The position numbers and the translations under genes were made by a program. The notes beneath the pieces were generated by a model. That model did no database searches, was not told the origin of the DNA, and saw only the letters and a list, made by a program, of their open reading frames with translations. A DNA stretch of 64,000 nucleotides. Origin: Pelagicoccus mobilis (lineage in GTDB: Bacteria > Verrucomicrobiota > Verrucomicrobiia > Opitutales > Opitutaceae). Of this stretch, positions 34,782 to 43,794 are shown one piece after another. The stretch spans positions 1 to 64,000 of the forward strand of contig NZ_JAENIL010000007.1 of the NCBI RefSeq assembly GCF_016595505.1, read 5' to 3'. The stretch's first letter is position 1. Every line of letters begins with the position of its first letter.

Positions 34782-36593
34782 ATGTCAGATTCATCTGCTA
34801 GCGACTCATCATCAGATCAGACCGAAAAGAAGCGACGACTGGACATCGATATCGCTCCGCTCCGCAAAACGGCCGCCGGCTACGACAGCGCAAAGTTCGC
34901 CGGCGACGCGCGCGCCGCATTCAACGTAGCCCTCCTCGCCTTCCCTCAAGGCATGGCCTACGCCGCCATCGCCGGACTCCCGCTCCGCTACGGCATCTTC
35001 GGTTCCGTCGTCGCCACCGTCATCGGCACCTTTTTCGCCGGCTCCAAGTACATCACCCTCGGCCCCACCAACGCCACCTCGGTCATGGTGCTTAGCTCCT
35101 TCACCGCCCTGGGAATCGTCTCCGAGCAAGAGGCCGTATCAAACATGTCCCTACTGCTCATCCTTGTCGGCTTCGTGCTAGTAGTAGGATCGCTCCTCCG
35201 AGTCGCTAGCCTGATCCAGTACGTATCTCGAACCGTCATTACAGGCTACATTACCGCAGCGGCCTCTCTCATTATCGCCAACCAGCTGCGCAAAACCCTC
35301 GGCTTCGATTTCACACCCGAGGAAAAAGCCGACTCCTCCACCTTCTTCGAAGTCGTTTATCTCACAGCCCGGCACCTCCCCGAAGTCCACTGGCCAACCC
35401 TAGGTCTCAGCCTAGCGACCGCCCTCTGCTTCCTCTTCATCGGAAAGTTCTTCAAACGCCTCCCCAACGTCGCCGTCACCCTCATCCTTTCCTCCGTTTT
35501 CGCGTATCTAGCGACAAAGTACATCGACGGATTCTCCGTCGCCCTCCTCCCAGCATTGAACGCCAGCGAGTGGGGACTCACCCTTCCCACAAACCTCAGC
35601 ATCGACACCATCAACATGCTGATCTCGCCAGCCATCGCGATCGCTCTGCTGTGCACCCTCGAGGGCAACTCCATCGGCAAGTCCCTCGCCGCCCGCGACG
35701 GAGCCCGCCTCAACAGCAACCAGGAAATGTTCTCCGCCGGCATGGCAAACTTCGGCTGCGCCCTCTTCTCCGGCATGGCCGCCTCCGGGTCCCTCACCCG
35801 CTCCCAACTCAATGTAAACTCCGGCGCCTTCACTCCCCTCTCAGGCCTTTACTCAGGCATCATCATCGTTGCAGGAGCGTTTGCTCTGGCCGACTACATT
35901 CAATACATCCCGACCGCCGCCCTCGCAGTGGTAGTCATCTCCATCGGCATCTCGCTCATCAACAAGCACCAGCTCAAACTCGTCACCAAGAGCACAAGAT
36001 CCGACACCATCACCTTCTACGTCACCTGCGCCACCGGACTCGTCTTCGCGCTCGACTTCGCCATCTACATCGGCACCTGCGTATCCATCGCCCTCTTCCT
36101 CAAAAAAGTGGCCAGCCCCGAAATCAAAGAAGTCGCCGTCGACGACGCCGGCCAAATGGGCCAACTACAAGACAAGCAGCAACGCTCCGACCCCGAAGTC
36201 TCCATCGTCCACGTCGAAGGCGAACTCTTCTTCGGCGCCGCCGAACTCTTCCGCGATCAGATGCGACGCGTCTCCGATGACGTCAATCTCAAGGTAGTGG
36301 TCATGAAACTACGCAACGCCTACAATCTCGACGCCACCAGCTGCATGGCCCTCGAAGAGCTCATCAAATACATGAACGAGCGCGACCGTATTCTCCTTGT
36401 GAGCGAAGTCCGCCCCGACACCATGCGCATCTTCGAAAATTCCGGTCTCAATAAAGTGATCAACCCGATCAATCTATTCGCGGACGAAGAAAGCAACCCC
36501 ACGCTCTCCACCGCCAAAGCCCTCAAGAGAGCCCGTCAAATCCTCGGAGGCCAAACGCCAAAAGTCTCCATCTACGCCAAAGACAAAAGGTAG
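34782..36593 (+). CDS. SulP-family anion transporter with STAS domain
   Basis: 603 residues from ATG 34782 (a TTG 87 bp upstream is in frame). The Sulfate_transp membrane domain (about residues 40-430; AFPQGMAYAAIAGLPLRYGIFGS, ANFGCALFSGMAASGSLTRSQLN) and a cytoplasmic STAS domain (about 465-580; IVHVEGELFFGAAELFRDQ) are in family order. Substrates include sulfate, bicarbonate and dicarboxylates; a sulfatase-rich genome makes sulfate plausible, but this is inference. The gene ends AAA AGG TAG in a REP head (36590-36593). Confidence 0.9.
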   Translation: MSDSSASDSSSDQTEKKRRLDIDIAPLRKTAAGYDSAKFAGDARAAFNVALLAFPQGMAYAAIAGLPLRYGIFGSVVATVIGTFFAGSKYITLGPTNATSVMVLSSFTALGIVSEQEAVSNMSLLLILVGFVLVVGSLLRVASLIQYVSRTVITGYITAAASLIIANQLRKTLGFDFTPEEKADSSTFFEVVYLTARHLPEVHWPTLGLSLATALCFLFIGKFFKRLPNVAVTLILSSVFAYLATKYIDGFSVALLPALNASEWGLTLPTNLSIDTINMLISPAIAIALLCTLEGNSIGKSLAARDGARLNSNQEMFSAGMANFGCALFSGMAASGSLTRSQLNVNSGAFTPLSGLYSGIIIVAGAFALADYIQYIPTAALAVVVISIGISLINKHQLKLVTKSTRSDTITFYVTCATGLVFALDFAIYIGTCVSIALFLKKVASPEIKEVAVDDAGQMGQLQDKQQRSDPEVSIVHVEGELFFGAAELFRDQMRRVSDDVNLKVVVMKLRNAYNLDATSCMALEELIKYMNERDRILLVSEVRPDTMRIFENSGLNKVINPINLFADEESNPTLSTAKALKRARQILGGQTPKVSIYAKDKR

Positions 36594-36673
36594 GAGGGCA
36601 ACGTGTCTTCGGCGTTGCTCGAGTGTCGTCACTATCGTTCCTCGGTACCGTCGTTGCCGAGTTGCAGGATCAA
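36590..36673 (+). repeat. REP elements with GCAGGATCAAG linker
   Basis: A GTAG head (36590-36593) overlaps a GGAG head (36593-36596) and is followed by GGCAACG..CGTTGC. A second imperfect unit lies at 36630-36660, and the TTGCAGGATCAAG linker ends immediately before the ATG at 36675. Confidence 0.7.
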
Positions 36674-36674
36674 G

Positions 36675-36923
36675 ATGCACGTACACAAAAGCGGAGACCG
36701 TACCCACAACGTCATGACAGCGGTGATGTTCCTACTCTTCCTCATCACCGGCATCCTAGCGGCTCTCTCCCTCCTTCACCAAAAGCTCTACAGCCCATTC
36801 GGGATCCTCACCACCGCCGATTCCGGAGCCAACTTTTACTACGGCATCAGCATCTACATCACCATAGCCGCCACCCTCCTCACGTCCGCCCTCATCCGCA
36901 TCGCCCTGCGAATCACGAAATAG
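36675..36923 (+). CDS. Small two-TM membrane protein of unknown function
   Basis: 82 residues with two TM segments (about 14-35 and 55-77) separated by a short loop (HQKLYSPFGILTTADSGAN). The N-terminus MHVHKSGDRTHN is polar. No family is recognised. The AGGA at the expected Shine-Dalgarno distance belongs to the REP linker, so the translation signal seems repeat-derived. Confidence 0.55.
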   Translation: MHVHKSGDRTHNVMTAVMFLLFLITGILAALSLLHQKLYSPFGILTTADSGANFYYGISIYITIAATLLTSALIRIALRITK

Positions 36924-36929
36924 CCTCCG

Positions 36930-37019
36930 GTAGCGCGGTGCTTCAGCCCGCGTCAGCAATACAGGAGGCCATAGGCTCTTCCTCTAATAAACGGCTAGCG
37001 GGCTAAAGCACCGCTCTAC
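36930..37019. repeat. Paired REP with long inverted arms
   Basis: GTAG head at 36930-36933 and inverted CTAC at 37016-37019. Arms GCGCGGTGCTTCAGCCCGC / GCGGGCTAAAGCACCGC. It separates the small membrane protein from convergent ftsY. Confidence 0.8.
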
Positions 37020-37027
37020 GAGATAAC

Positions 37028-37960
37028 CTATTCTCCCTCGTCTTCCTCGTCGCCGAAGATCGCATCCACGTAGTTATCAACTCGATACTCTTGCAGGTCC
37101 TCCGGCTTCTCACCGAAACCTAGGAAATAAATCGGCAGCTTCAGCTCACGGTAAATCCCAACCAAAGCGCCGCCGCGACTCGTGCCATCCAGCTTGGTAA
37201 CCACCAAACCATCGAGGCCAAACTTTTCATTGAAGACCCGAGCCTGCTCAATCGAGTTCGAGCCCAAGCTACCATCCACCACGAGCAGGCTATAGTGTGG
37301 AGCTGCCTCGTCGTGCTTCTGCAGGACGCGGCGAATCTTCGCCAGCTCGTCCATCAAATTACTCTTCGTATGCAGACGCCCCGCCGTATCGATAATCAGC
37401 GTATCATGTCCACGCGACTTCGCCGCCTGGTAAGCGTCAAACGCCACCGCGGCGGAATCCGCGCCATGCTGCCCCGCTACGATCTCCAAACCGAGACGCC
37501 CCGACCACTCCTTAAGCTGCTCTATCGCCGCCGCACGGAACGTATCGCAAGCAGCCACCATCGGGTTTCGACCATCCTGCTTGTACTGGTAGCCGAGCTT
37601 CGCCGTCGTAGTCGTCTTCCCAGAGCCATTGACTCCGATCAAACAGATCACAGTCGGCTTGTCTTCCAAAAACTGGATACGCCCTTCCGAACCATCGAGA
37701 ACACGCTTAAGTACGGAGCCCCCGATCGCCGCGACATCCTTGCCACGCAGATCCTTGTCTTTCTTATAAGCCTTCTGCGTTTCCTCGATGATCTCCTCCG
37801 TCGTCTCGTAGCCAAAGTCGGAAGCAAAAAGAGCTTCCTCCAATTCTTCGATCGACGAAGCGTCCAGCTTCTTGCGGCCGAAGATCCCGCCCGTCTTTTC
37901 AGCGATGCTCTTCGCCGACTTGGCTAGCCCATCCTTGAACTTCTTAAAAATCGATAACAT
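37028..37960 (-). CDS. ftsY: Signal recognition particle receptor FtsY
   Basis: 310-residue SRP GTPase. N domain (about residues 20-95), G domain with G1 [28 protein letters not shown] and GFGEKPEDL. The acidic A domain at the N-terminus is almost absent, as in short FtsY proteins; the membrane-targeting helix [16 protein letters not shown] is amphipathic. The acidic run instead lies at the C-terminus (DEEDEGE). It follows nusB on the same strand, 38 bp away. Confidence 0.95.
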   Translation of the reverse strand: MLSIFKKFKDGLAKSAKSIAEKTGGIFGRKKLDASSIEELEEALFASDFGYETTEEIIEETQKAYKKDKDLRGKDVAAIGGSVLKRVLDGSEGRIQFLEDKPTVICLIGVNGSGKTTTTAKLGYQYKQDGRNPMVAACDTFRAAAIEQLKEWSGRLGLEIVAGQHGADSAAVAFDAYQAAKSRGHDTLIIDTAGRLHTKSNLMDELAKIRRVLQKHDEAAPHYSLLVVDGSLGSNSIEQARVFNEKFGLDGLVVTKLDGTSRGGALVGIYRELKLPIYFLGFGEKPEDLQEYRVDNYVDAIFGDEEDEGE

Positions 37961-37998
37961 CGGATGCCTATTCCCTTCCTATCGTATCCGCTTTTCGA

Positions 37999-38448
37999 TT
38001 ACTCCCAACTCGCTGTGCGAGACGGACGATCAAGCTCGCCTTTCAGGCGGTCCAAGATCCCGTTTACGAAACGACGCGACTCCGAAGTGGAGAACTCCTT
38101 GCTCAGATCGATCGCCTCGTTGATCGTAACCACAGGCGGGATGTCCTTACGGTGCAACAACTCGTAAACCGCCAAACGCAAAATCGCTAAGTCGATCTTT
38201 GCGATACGTTCGAAATCCCAGTTCTTGGCTAGGCTCATGATCTTATCGTCGATCTCGTCGGAATACTCGACGATCCCATGCACCAGCTCTTCGGCGAAAT
38301 TATAATAGTCGCGCTCCTCCTCAAGACCCTCGAAGAAAATCCTCAAGTCATCCGTCAAATCCTTCGGACGATTGATCGACCAGGCATAGACATATTGCAT
38401 CGCCGCCACTCGACACAGTCTGCGTTGAGACTTTTTACTCTCAGACAT
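37999..38448 (-). CDS. nusB: Transcription antitermination factor NusB
   Basis: 149 residues from ATG 38448. All-helical NusB fold: RRLCRVAAMQYVYAW at the N-terminus, LAILRLAVYELLH and INEAIDLSKEFSTSESRRFVNGILDRL at the C-terminus. NusB with S10 binds boxA in rRNA leaders. It lies 1 bp downstream of the ribH stop, the common ribH-nusB arrangement. Confidence 0.93.
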   Translation of the reverse strand: MSESKKSQRRLCRVAAMQYVYAWSINRPKDLTDDLRIFFEGLEEERDYYNFAEELVHGIVEYSDEIDDKIMSLAKNWDFERIAKIDLAILRLAVYELLHRKDIPPVVTINEAIDLSKEFSTSESRRFVNGILDRLKGELDRPSRTASWE

Positions 38449-38449
38449 A

Positions 38450-38920
38450 TTAAGAATAGTTGCGACGCAGCTGCGCCATTTCCAAGGCACATTGCCCAAA
38501 CTCAGTTCCCTTCGGGATAGACCCGATACAGCGCTCGCGCACCTGCTCCTCGTTGTCTCCCACGATCAAGCCAGCCACCACCGGAGTCCCAGTGGTAATC
38601 GCCACTTCCTGCAAACCATAGTTCGCCGAGTCCGATACCATTTCATAGTGACGCGTCCCGCCAGCGATCACCACGCCGAGCGCGATCACCGCGTCAAACT
38701 TGCCTGACTCCACCAGAAACTTCGCCGCCACCGGCAACTCGTTCGAGCCCGGCACTCGCTCCACCACGATCGCGTCATCCGCCACACCAGAACTCTTGAG
38801 CGCTGCAACCGCTCCATCGAGCAGGCCTGCGACATACTCCTCGTTAAATCGTGCCGCAACGATCCCAATCCGGAAATCGGATCCATCAATTTGCAGCGAG
38901 GAAGGCGATAATTGGCTCAT
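38450..38920 (-). CDS. ribH: 6,7-dimethyl-8-ribityllumazine synthase
   Basis: 156 residues. Substrate-binding segments are ARFNEEYV, VPGSNELPVAA, ALGVVIAGGTRHYE and TTGTPVVAGLIVGDNEEQ. It condenses the ribityl-aminouracil with dihydroxybutanone phosphate in riboflavin synthesis. The residue pair usually GTxHFE is GTRHYE here. Between ribBA and nusB on the minus strand. Confidence 0.94.
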   Translation of the reverse strand: MSQLSPSSLQIDGSDFRIGIVAARFNEEYVAGLLDGAVAALKSSGVADDAIVVERVPGSNELPVAAKFLVESGKFDAVIALGVVIAGGTRHYEMVSDSANYGLQEVAITTGTPVVAGLIVGDNEEQVRERCIGSIPKGTEFGQCALEMAQLRRNYS

Positions 38921-39022
38921 AGTAAGAACGAGTTAAGAACAGCGACGTGAGAGGAGAAGGCAACTTGCCTCCCTGCTTAGTCTTGTAAAGGCAAAAGGCG
39001 AATCATCTCCAGAACCGCCACC

Positions 39023-40105
39023 CTACAAGCCCACCGTCTCGACGATCTCGAGACCATAACCATCCAAAGCCACCAAGTTCTTGCTGTGCTGAGACAACAA
39101 ACGGATCTTGCGAATACCTAGGGAAGACAAGATCTGGGCTCCGATCCCGTACTCTCGCAAGCTCATGGTCTTTTCCTCGGGATTGTCGACCAGACCCCCG
39201 CCCGGACGGCGGATATACACGATCGCCCCGCTCCCCTCTTCCGCGATCCGCTTCATCGCCAAGCCAATCGAATCCTCGCTCTTCCCGTTTGCCGGGTGAA
39301 ACAAGTCCTTCAACACGTTCTCGGCATGCACCCGCACCAAAGTCGGCTCGCCAGTGATTTCGCCCGCCACCAAAGCCACGTGCTCGCGCCCATCGAGCAA
39401 GCTGCGAAACACCTTCATCGAAAATTCCCCGTGCTCGCTGGAAAACGCTTCCTCACGCACCAGCTCCACCAAGTTCTCACGCTTGTGGCGATATTCGATC
39501 AAGGCCGCGATCGAGATCATTTTTAGGCCAAATTTCTTCTTAAACTCCACCAGTTCGGGAGTACGAGCCATCGAACCGTCGTCATTGACGATCTCGCAAA
39601 TCACGCCACACGGGAACTCTCCCGCTAGCGAGGCCAAATCCACCGCCGCTTCCGTATGCCCCGCACGCTCCAAGACGCCGCCCGACTTCGCCTTAAGCGG
39701 AAAGATATGCCCCGGGGCAACCAACTCGTCCGGGCGCGTGTCAGGATTCGCCAGCAGCTTGATCGTATGGTAGCGATCGTAAGCGCTGATCCCAGTGGTG
39801 ATCCCCTCCGCCGCATCGACCGAGATCGTGAAATCCGTCTTATGCGACTCCCGGTTCTCCTGGACCATCGGGCTGATCCCCAGACGTTGCAGATGGTGAG
39901 GCGTGCAAGGGACGCAAATCAGACCGCGAGCATGCTGAATCATCATGTTCACGTTTTCCACCGACGCCTTCGAAGCCGCAAAAATCAAGTCCCCCTCATT
40001 CTCGCGATCCTCGTCATCGGTCACGATTACCGGACGGCCAGCCGCGATCTCAGCAATCGCCTCTTCCACTGAATCAAAAATTTCGTCTGCTGCGTTATCA
40101 GCCAT
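39023..40105 (-). CDS. ribB: Dihydroxybutanone-phosphate synthase with degenerate GTP cyclohydrolase II domain
   Basis: 360 residues from ATG 40105. The N-terminal RibB domain (about 1-205) is complete: DDEDRENEGDLIFA, HTEAAVDLASLAG, and CEIVNDDGSMARTPEL. The C-terminal GCH II domain (about 210-360) lacks the zinc cysteines of the usual SECLTGD..CDCG region (here VHAENVLKDLFHPANGKSED) and probably cannot open GTP. Another RibA should exist elsewhere. First gene of the ribBA-ribH-nusB-ftsY set. Confidence 0.88.
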   Translation of the reverse strand: MADNAADEIFDSVEEAIAEIAAGRPVIVTDDEDRENEGDLIFAASKASVENVNMMIQHARGLICVPCTPHHLQRLGISPMVQENRESHKTDFTISVDAAEGITTGISAYDRYHTIKLLANPDTRPDELVAPGHIFPLKAKSGGVLERAGHTEAAVDLASLAGEFPCGVICEIVNDDGSMARTPELVEFKKKFGLKMISIAALIEYRHKRENLVELVREEAFSSEHGEFSMKVFRSLLDGREHVALVAGEITGEPTLVRVHAENVLKDLFHPANGKSEDSIGLAMKRIAEEGSGAIVYIRRPGGGLVDNPEEKTMSLREYGIGAQILSSLGIRKIRLLSQHSKNLVALDGYGLEIVETVGL

Positions 40106-40695
40106 AATCCCGCCAGCAAAACCGCCGCCCCTCGAGCTGACAACTCGAATACGAGTCGACCGTAAAATCAAAGCCCTTCACCCCCTGCCCTTTACCTCCG
40201 AAACTCGATCCCAGAGATTCACGCACAAAGAAGCGGAGCCGCATCACCAGCTCCGCTCCAAAGAATCCATCTCTTTTAGGAACAATACCTAACGTTGTAA
40301 AAATCCCGGAGATAACTACCCCTCCGGACTTAGCTGAACGGATCCTACTCAGTCCAGCTTTAGGCAATTTCCCAGCAAAATGAAGAAAAGCGCTCACTCG
40401 CCCCGGACTACACCCTAGTTTCTCTCCAATAACCCACCAGCTCACCGACAATCCACACCTCAATCCCTCCCATCCCTAGCTCTGCGCAGAAATGAACGAA
40501 ACGTTACGTAGCAAAGCGCGCACGCCCTTCGCGCGACCTGTTGAGACGCGAACGAGCCGACTTCCATTCGCGATCGGGATGGAGGGCTCAAGTAACACGC
40601 CGGTAACACGCGCACGCTAGATTACTCCGAAAACAATTTCCAAACTCCCGCTAAAACCTTTCACTACCCACGCCCTTTAGCCGATTCCCCTAGCC
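40106..40695. other. 590-bp gene-free region between divergent ribB and the ABC exporter
   Basis: No convincing protein gene. On the minus strand, the ribB sense strand, there is a hairpin CCGGAG/CTCCGG (40306-40327) and further left the terminator-like hairpin at 40225-40257. Further upstream lies a GC-rich inverted stretch around 40515-40535 resembling a degenerate repeat. No FMN riboswitch signature was found. Confidence 0.5.
40225..40257 (-). terminator. Terminator-like hairpin about 120 bp upstream of ribB
   Basis: Perfect 8-bp stem AGCGGAGC/GCTCCGCT (40232-40239 with 40250-40257), followed on the minus strand by TCTTTG. It is a weak T tract, so termination is plausible but not certain. 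It is either an attenuator of ribB or the end of a small upstream RNA. Confidence 0.4.
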
Positions 40696-41460
40696 GTGAT
40701 CGAAGCCAACAAGCTCACAAAAACCTTCCGCGACCGAAAACGCGGACTCGTCCGCGCCGTCGACCGAGTCTCCTTCAATTGCCAGCCCGGCCAAATCTTC
40801 GGACTGCTCGGAGCCAACGGAGCCGGCAAGACCACCACGCTCCGCATGCTCGGCACCCTGCTCGAGCCCACCCGAGGCACCGCCACCGTCGCCGGCTACG
40901 ACGTCGCCAAACACCCCGAAGACGTGCGCCGCTCCATCGGCTTCCTCTCAAACGGCACCGCCCTCTACGGCCGGCTCACCGCTCGCGAGATGCTCGAGTA
41001 CTTCGGACGACTCAACGGCATCCACAACTCCCAGCTTCGCTCCCGCGTCGACGAGCTCATCGAACAGCTCGAAATCGGCGAATTCCAAAACGGCCGTTGC
41101 GACAAACTTTCCACCGGCCAAAAGCAGCGCGTCTCCATCGCCCGCTCCATCATCCACCGCCCGCCCGTCATGATTTTCGACGAGCCCACCACCGGCCTCG
41201 ACGTCATGACCTCCCAAACCATCATGAACTTCATCGAGCGATGCCGCGACGACGGGCTCACCGTGGTCTTCTCCACCCACATCATGAGCGAAGTGGAGCG
41301 TCTCTGCGACGAAGTCGCCATCGTGCACCACGGCAAGATAGCCACCGAAGGCACCGTATCAGAAATAAAAGCGCAAACCGGCGAAGACGTCCTCGAAAAC
41401 GCATTCCTCAAGATCGCCCACCAACTCGACGCCCAAGCCGAAGCCGAACTCACAAGGTAG
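40696..41460 (+). CDS. ABC transporter ATP-binding protein (NatA-like)
   Basis: 254 residues from GTG 40696. Walker A GANGAGKTT, Q-loop region, signature LSTGQKQR, Walker B VMIFDEPTTGLD, and switch His in FSTHIMSEVERL. The residues match the NatA/DrrA class of ABC-2 exporters; the permease follows 73 bp downstream. It ends ACA AGG TAG, the TAG and Arg coming from a REP head (41457-41460). Confidence 0.9.
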   Translation: MIEANKLTKTFRDRKRGLVRAVDRVSFNCQPGQIFGLLGANGAGKTTTLRMLGTLLEPTRGTATVAGYDVAKHPEDVRRSIGFLSNGTALYGRLTAREMLEYFGRLNGIHNSQLRSRVDELIEQLEIGEFQNGRCDKLSTGQKQRVSIARSIIHRPPVMIFDEPTTGLDVMTSQTIMNFIERCRDDGLTVVFSTHIMSEVERLCDEVAIVHHGKIATEGTVSEIKAQTGEDVLENAFLKIAHQLDAQAEAELTR

Positions 41461-41481
41461 CGCCCGCTGTGCCCAGCGGGC
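41457..41481 (+). repeat. REP element, GCCCGCTG/CAGCGGGC stem
   Basis: GTAG head 41457-41460 in the stop of the upstream gene; perfect 8-bp stem 41462-41469 with 41474-41481 around TGCC. Confidence 0.8.
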
Positions 41482-41533
41482 ACCTCAAGCGGATCCCCAG
41501 CCCCACCTCCTACATCCCACACCATCCCTTCCA

Positions 41534-42727
41534 ATGTCCCTGACCAAAGTAATCTTTCTCAAAGAGCTCCGCGAGACCCTACGTGACAAACGCGTCATTC
41601 TCGGCGTAATTATTTCACCACTACTGCTCACCCCCGCCCTCATGGGCGCCATCATGTTCTTCGGAAGCAAAAAGGCGGTCGAGCAACAACAAGCCACCCT
41701 CGACGTCGGCATCTACCAAGAAGCCGCCTTCCCCGAGCTCACCAACCACATCGAGTCCAACGAGAAGCTTGAGGTCACTCGCTACGACTCTCGCGAAGAC
41801 GCCATCCAAGCCATTCGCGACTACAAAGCCAGAGCCGTCGTCGCCATCCCCCACAACGCGCGCATCGTCTTCCAATCAAACGGCACCGCACCCATCGAAA
41901 TAATCTACGACCAAGCCAACGAAAACTCCGGCAACGCCCACAACCGCCTACGCGGCCTGCTCAACCAGTTCAACCGCGAGCAAACCGAGAACCGCCTCAC
42001 CGCCTCCTCTCTCGATCCCAGCTTCATCAAGCCCACCGAGATCAAATCCACCAGCATCGCCGAAAAGTCAGCCGTCGTCGGATTCGCCCTCTCCATGTTC
42101 CTCCCTTACATCGTTATCATGGGCGCCGCTTTCGGAGGCCTAAACACCGCCTTCGACCTCTGCGCCGGCGAGAAGGAACGCGGCACCATGGAAACCCTCC
42201 TCGTCTCCCCCGCCTCACGCACCCAAATCGTCAGCGGCAAGCTCTACACCATCTTCGTCATCAGCCTCATCTCCTCGATCTGCTCCATCCTCGGCATCGT
42301 TCTCGCCCTCTCTTTCGGCGGCCAGATCATCGAAACCATATTCGGCGAAATCCCTCAAATCTCCTACACCAACCTCGCCGCGCTCGTAGTGATCGTGATC
42401 CCGCTCGCCCTGCTCAGCTCGGCGGCCTTACTCATCGTCTCAGCCTTCGCTCGCAATCAAAAGGAAGCCCAAGCCTACATCTTCCCCTTCGTAGCCGTCT
42501 TCCTCTTCCCGGCTGCCCTCTCCTTCGTATTCGGAGCCGAAAGCCCACTCTACACCGGACTCATTCCCGTGCTCAACATCGCCCTTTCCATGAAGCAACT
42601 GCTCAGCAACGCGTTCGATCTGCCCTTCTTCAGTGTCGCCCTGGCTAGCTCGCTCGCCTACGCTTGGGCCTCCATCAAGCTCACCGCAAATCTCTTCCAA
42701 CGCGAAACCATCCTCTTCCGCTCCTGA
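41534..42727 (+). CDS. ABC-2 type permease (NatB-like)
   Basis: 397 residues. An N-terminal TM anchor (about 22-42) is followed by an extracytoplasmic domain (about 50-170; ATLDVGIYQEAAFPELTNHI) and about six TM segments from residue 180. The cytoplasmic KERGTMETLLVSPASR segment between TMs is diagnostic of ABC2_membrane_3/NatB permeases. With the preceding ATPase it forms an exporter possibly of Na+ or a peptide/lipid. Confidence 0.88.
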   Translation: MSLTKVIFLKELRETLRDKRVILGVIISPLLLTPALMGAIMFFGSKKAVEQQQATLDVGIYQEAAFPELTNHIESNEKLEVTRYDSREDAIQAIRDYKARAVVAIPHNARIVFQSNGTAPIEIIYDQANENSGNAHNRLRGLLNQFNREQTENRLTASSLDPSFIKPTEIKSTSIAEKSAVVGFALSMFLPYIVIMGAAFGGLNTAFDLCAGEKERGTMETLLVSPASRTQIVSGKLYTIFVISLISSICSILGIVLALSFGGQIIETIFGEIPQISYTNLAALVVIVIPLALLSSAALLIVSAFARNQKEAQAYIFPFVAVFLFPAALSFVFGAESPLYTGLIPVLNIALSMKQLLSNAFDLPFFSVALASSLAYAWASIKLTANLFQRETILFRS

Positions 42728-42736
42728 AGCGGAAGA

Positions 42737-43492
42737 CTACACTCGCTTCAACAAGTAGAGATCCTGCTTCGGATTTCCCAGAGCTCCCTCCGGGATAAAG
42801 TCCACCACCTCAAATCCGTTTTCACCCGCCAAACGCTCGCGCACATAGCTCTCCGGGTGAAACGCGGCGCACTCGTTCAAGCCCGCCTTCGTCGAATGCC
42901 GCACGACGAGCCCGCCCTCTTCATAGCGTGGCTTTTGGTCCTCCGGGACATGCGGCAGATAATGGTCGCCATGCAACGACACGATCAAGTGCCCGCCTTT
43001 TCTCAAAACGCGACGCAGCTCAGCCATCCACTCGGACTGCAGGTTTTCAGGTAAATGCGTGAAAACGGAGAAAGCGTAGACCAAATCGAAGGAAGCGACT
43101 CGGTACCGCAACGGCGGCACCAATCGATTGCTGCAGAATTCGGCGAAGTTCAAGTTCACATCCGCCCACGCAATCGCCTCCCGGTTAATGTCAGTCCCAT
43201 GCAAACGCACTGTATCAAAATTCTGGAGATACCGTAGCACGCGACCGCAGCCGCAGCCAAAATCGAGGACAGCCTCCATTCCCTTAAAAGAAAGCCCATT
43301 GCGCTCGAGCACGCCTTCGATCGCCTCCACGCCCAGCTTCCCGCTTTCCAAAAACACCTCCAAACTCTCCTGGCCCGTCACCCACTCGATCAACTGGGTC
43401 GATGGAACCGGCAAACCGTCAACAGTATCAGAACTCTCCACAACAGAGCTTTCATCCTTGGCGAAAAGAGATTTCAGAACACGAAAAGGCAT
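42737..43492 (-). CDS. SAM-dependent methyltransferase
   Basis: 251 residues with a methyltransf_25/11 core: motif I VLDFGCGCGRVLRYL, strand-2 acidic HGTDINREAIAW, FDLVYAFSVFTHLPENLQSEWMAELRRVLRKGGHLIVSLHG. The first 80 residues are helical and variable. Similar proteins modify sugars or lipids near glycan loci, but no such neighbours are seen. Convergent with natB. Confidence 0.82.
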   Translation of the reverse strand: MPFRVLKSLFAKDESSVVESSDTVDGLPVPSTQLIEWVTGQESLEVFLESGKLGVEAIEGVLERNGLSFKGMEAVLDFGCGCGRVLRYLQNFDTVRLHGTDINREAIAWADVNLNFAEFCSNRLVPPLRYRVASFDLVYAFSVFTHLPENLQSEWMAELRRVLRKGGHLIVSLHGDHYLPHVPEDQKPRYEEGGLVVRHSTKAGLNECAAFHPESYVRERLAGENGFEVVDFIPEGALGNPKQDLYLLKRV

Positions 43493-43794
43493 ACAAAATC
43501 GAGCCTGATAGTCACAGCCCCTTCCAATAGCAAGCCCACCTCCACTTAAAACCCAGACTTAAACGAACAACCCCCGACTCTGCGCATTTCATAAGACTTG
43601 CCCTACTACCCTCTATAAATTACCCTTTTATCTTCATTAGAAACCCTAATCTAATCACAACCCCAGAATAAGCGTTTGCATTTACCTCACTAAAGCCTAC
43701 GCTACTCCACCGTTTCACATTTACTAATTACCAAGCGAGCGCCCAGCAACTCGCCGAGCAACAGAATCCACCATCACCAAAAAACATCCCTCGC
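43493..43794. other. 302-bp intergenic region upstream of the OadA-like gene
   Basis: AT-rich relative to its surroundings. A promoter-like pair TTGCAT (43676-43681), 16-bp spacer, TACGCT (43698-43703) could serve the plus-strand gene. No hairpin or small gene is evident. Confidence 0.35.

Noticed and set aside
39023-40105. Fully functional bifunctional RibBA
   Set aside because: The cyclohydrolase half lacks the zinc-binding cysteines, so only the RibB activity was assigned.
40106-40695. FMN riboswitch upstream of ribB
   Set aside because: None of the conserved RFN blocks could be found on either strand.
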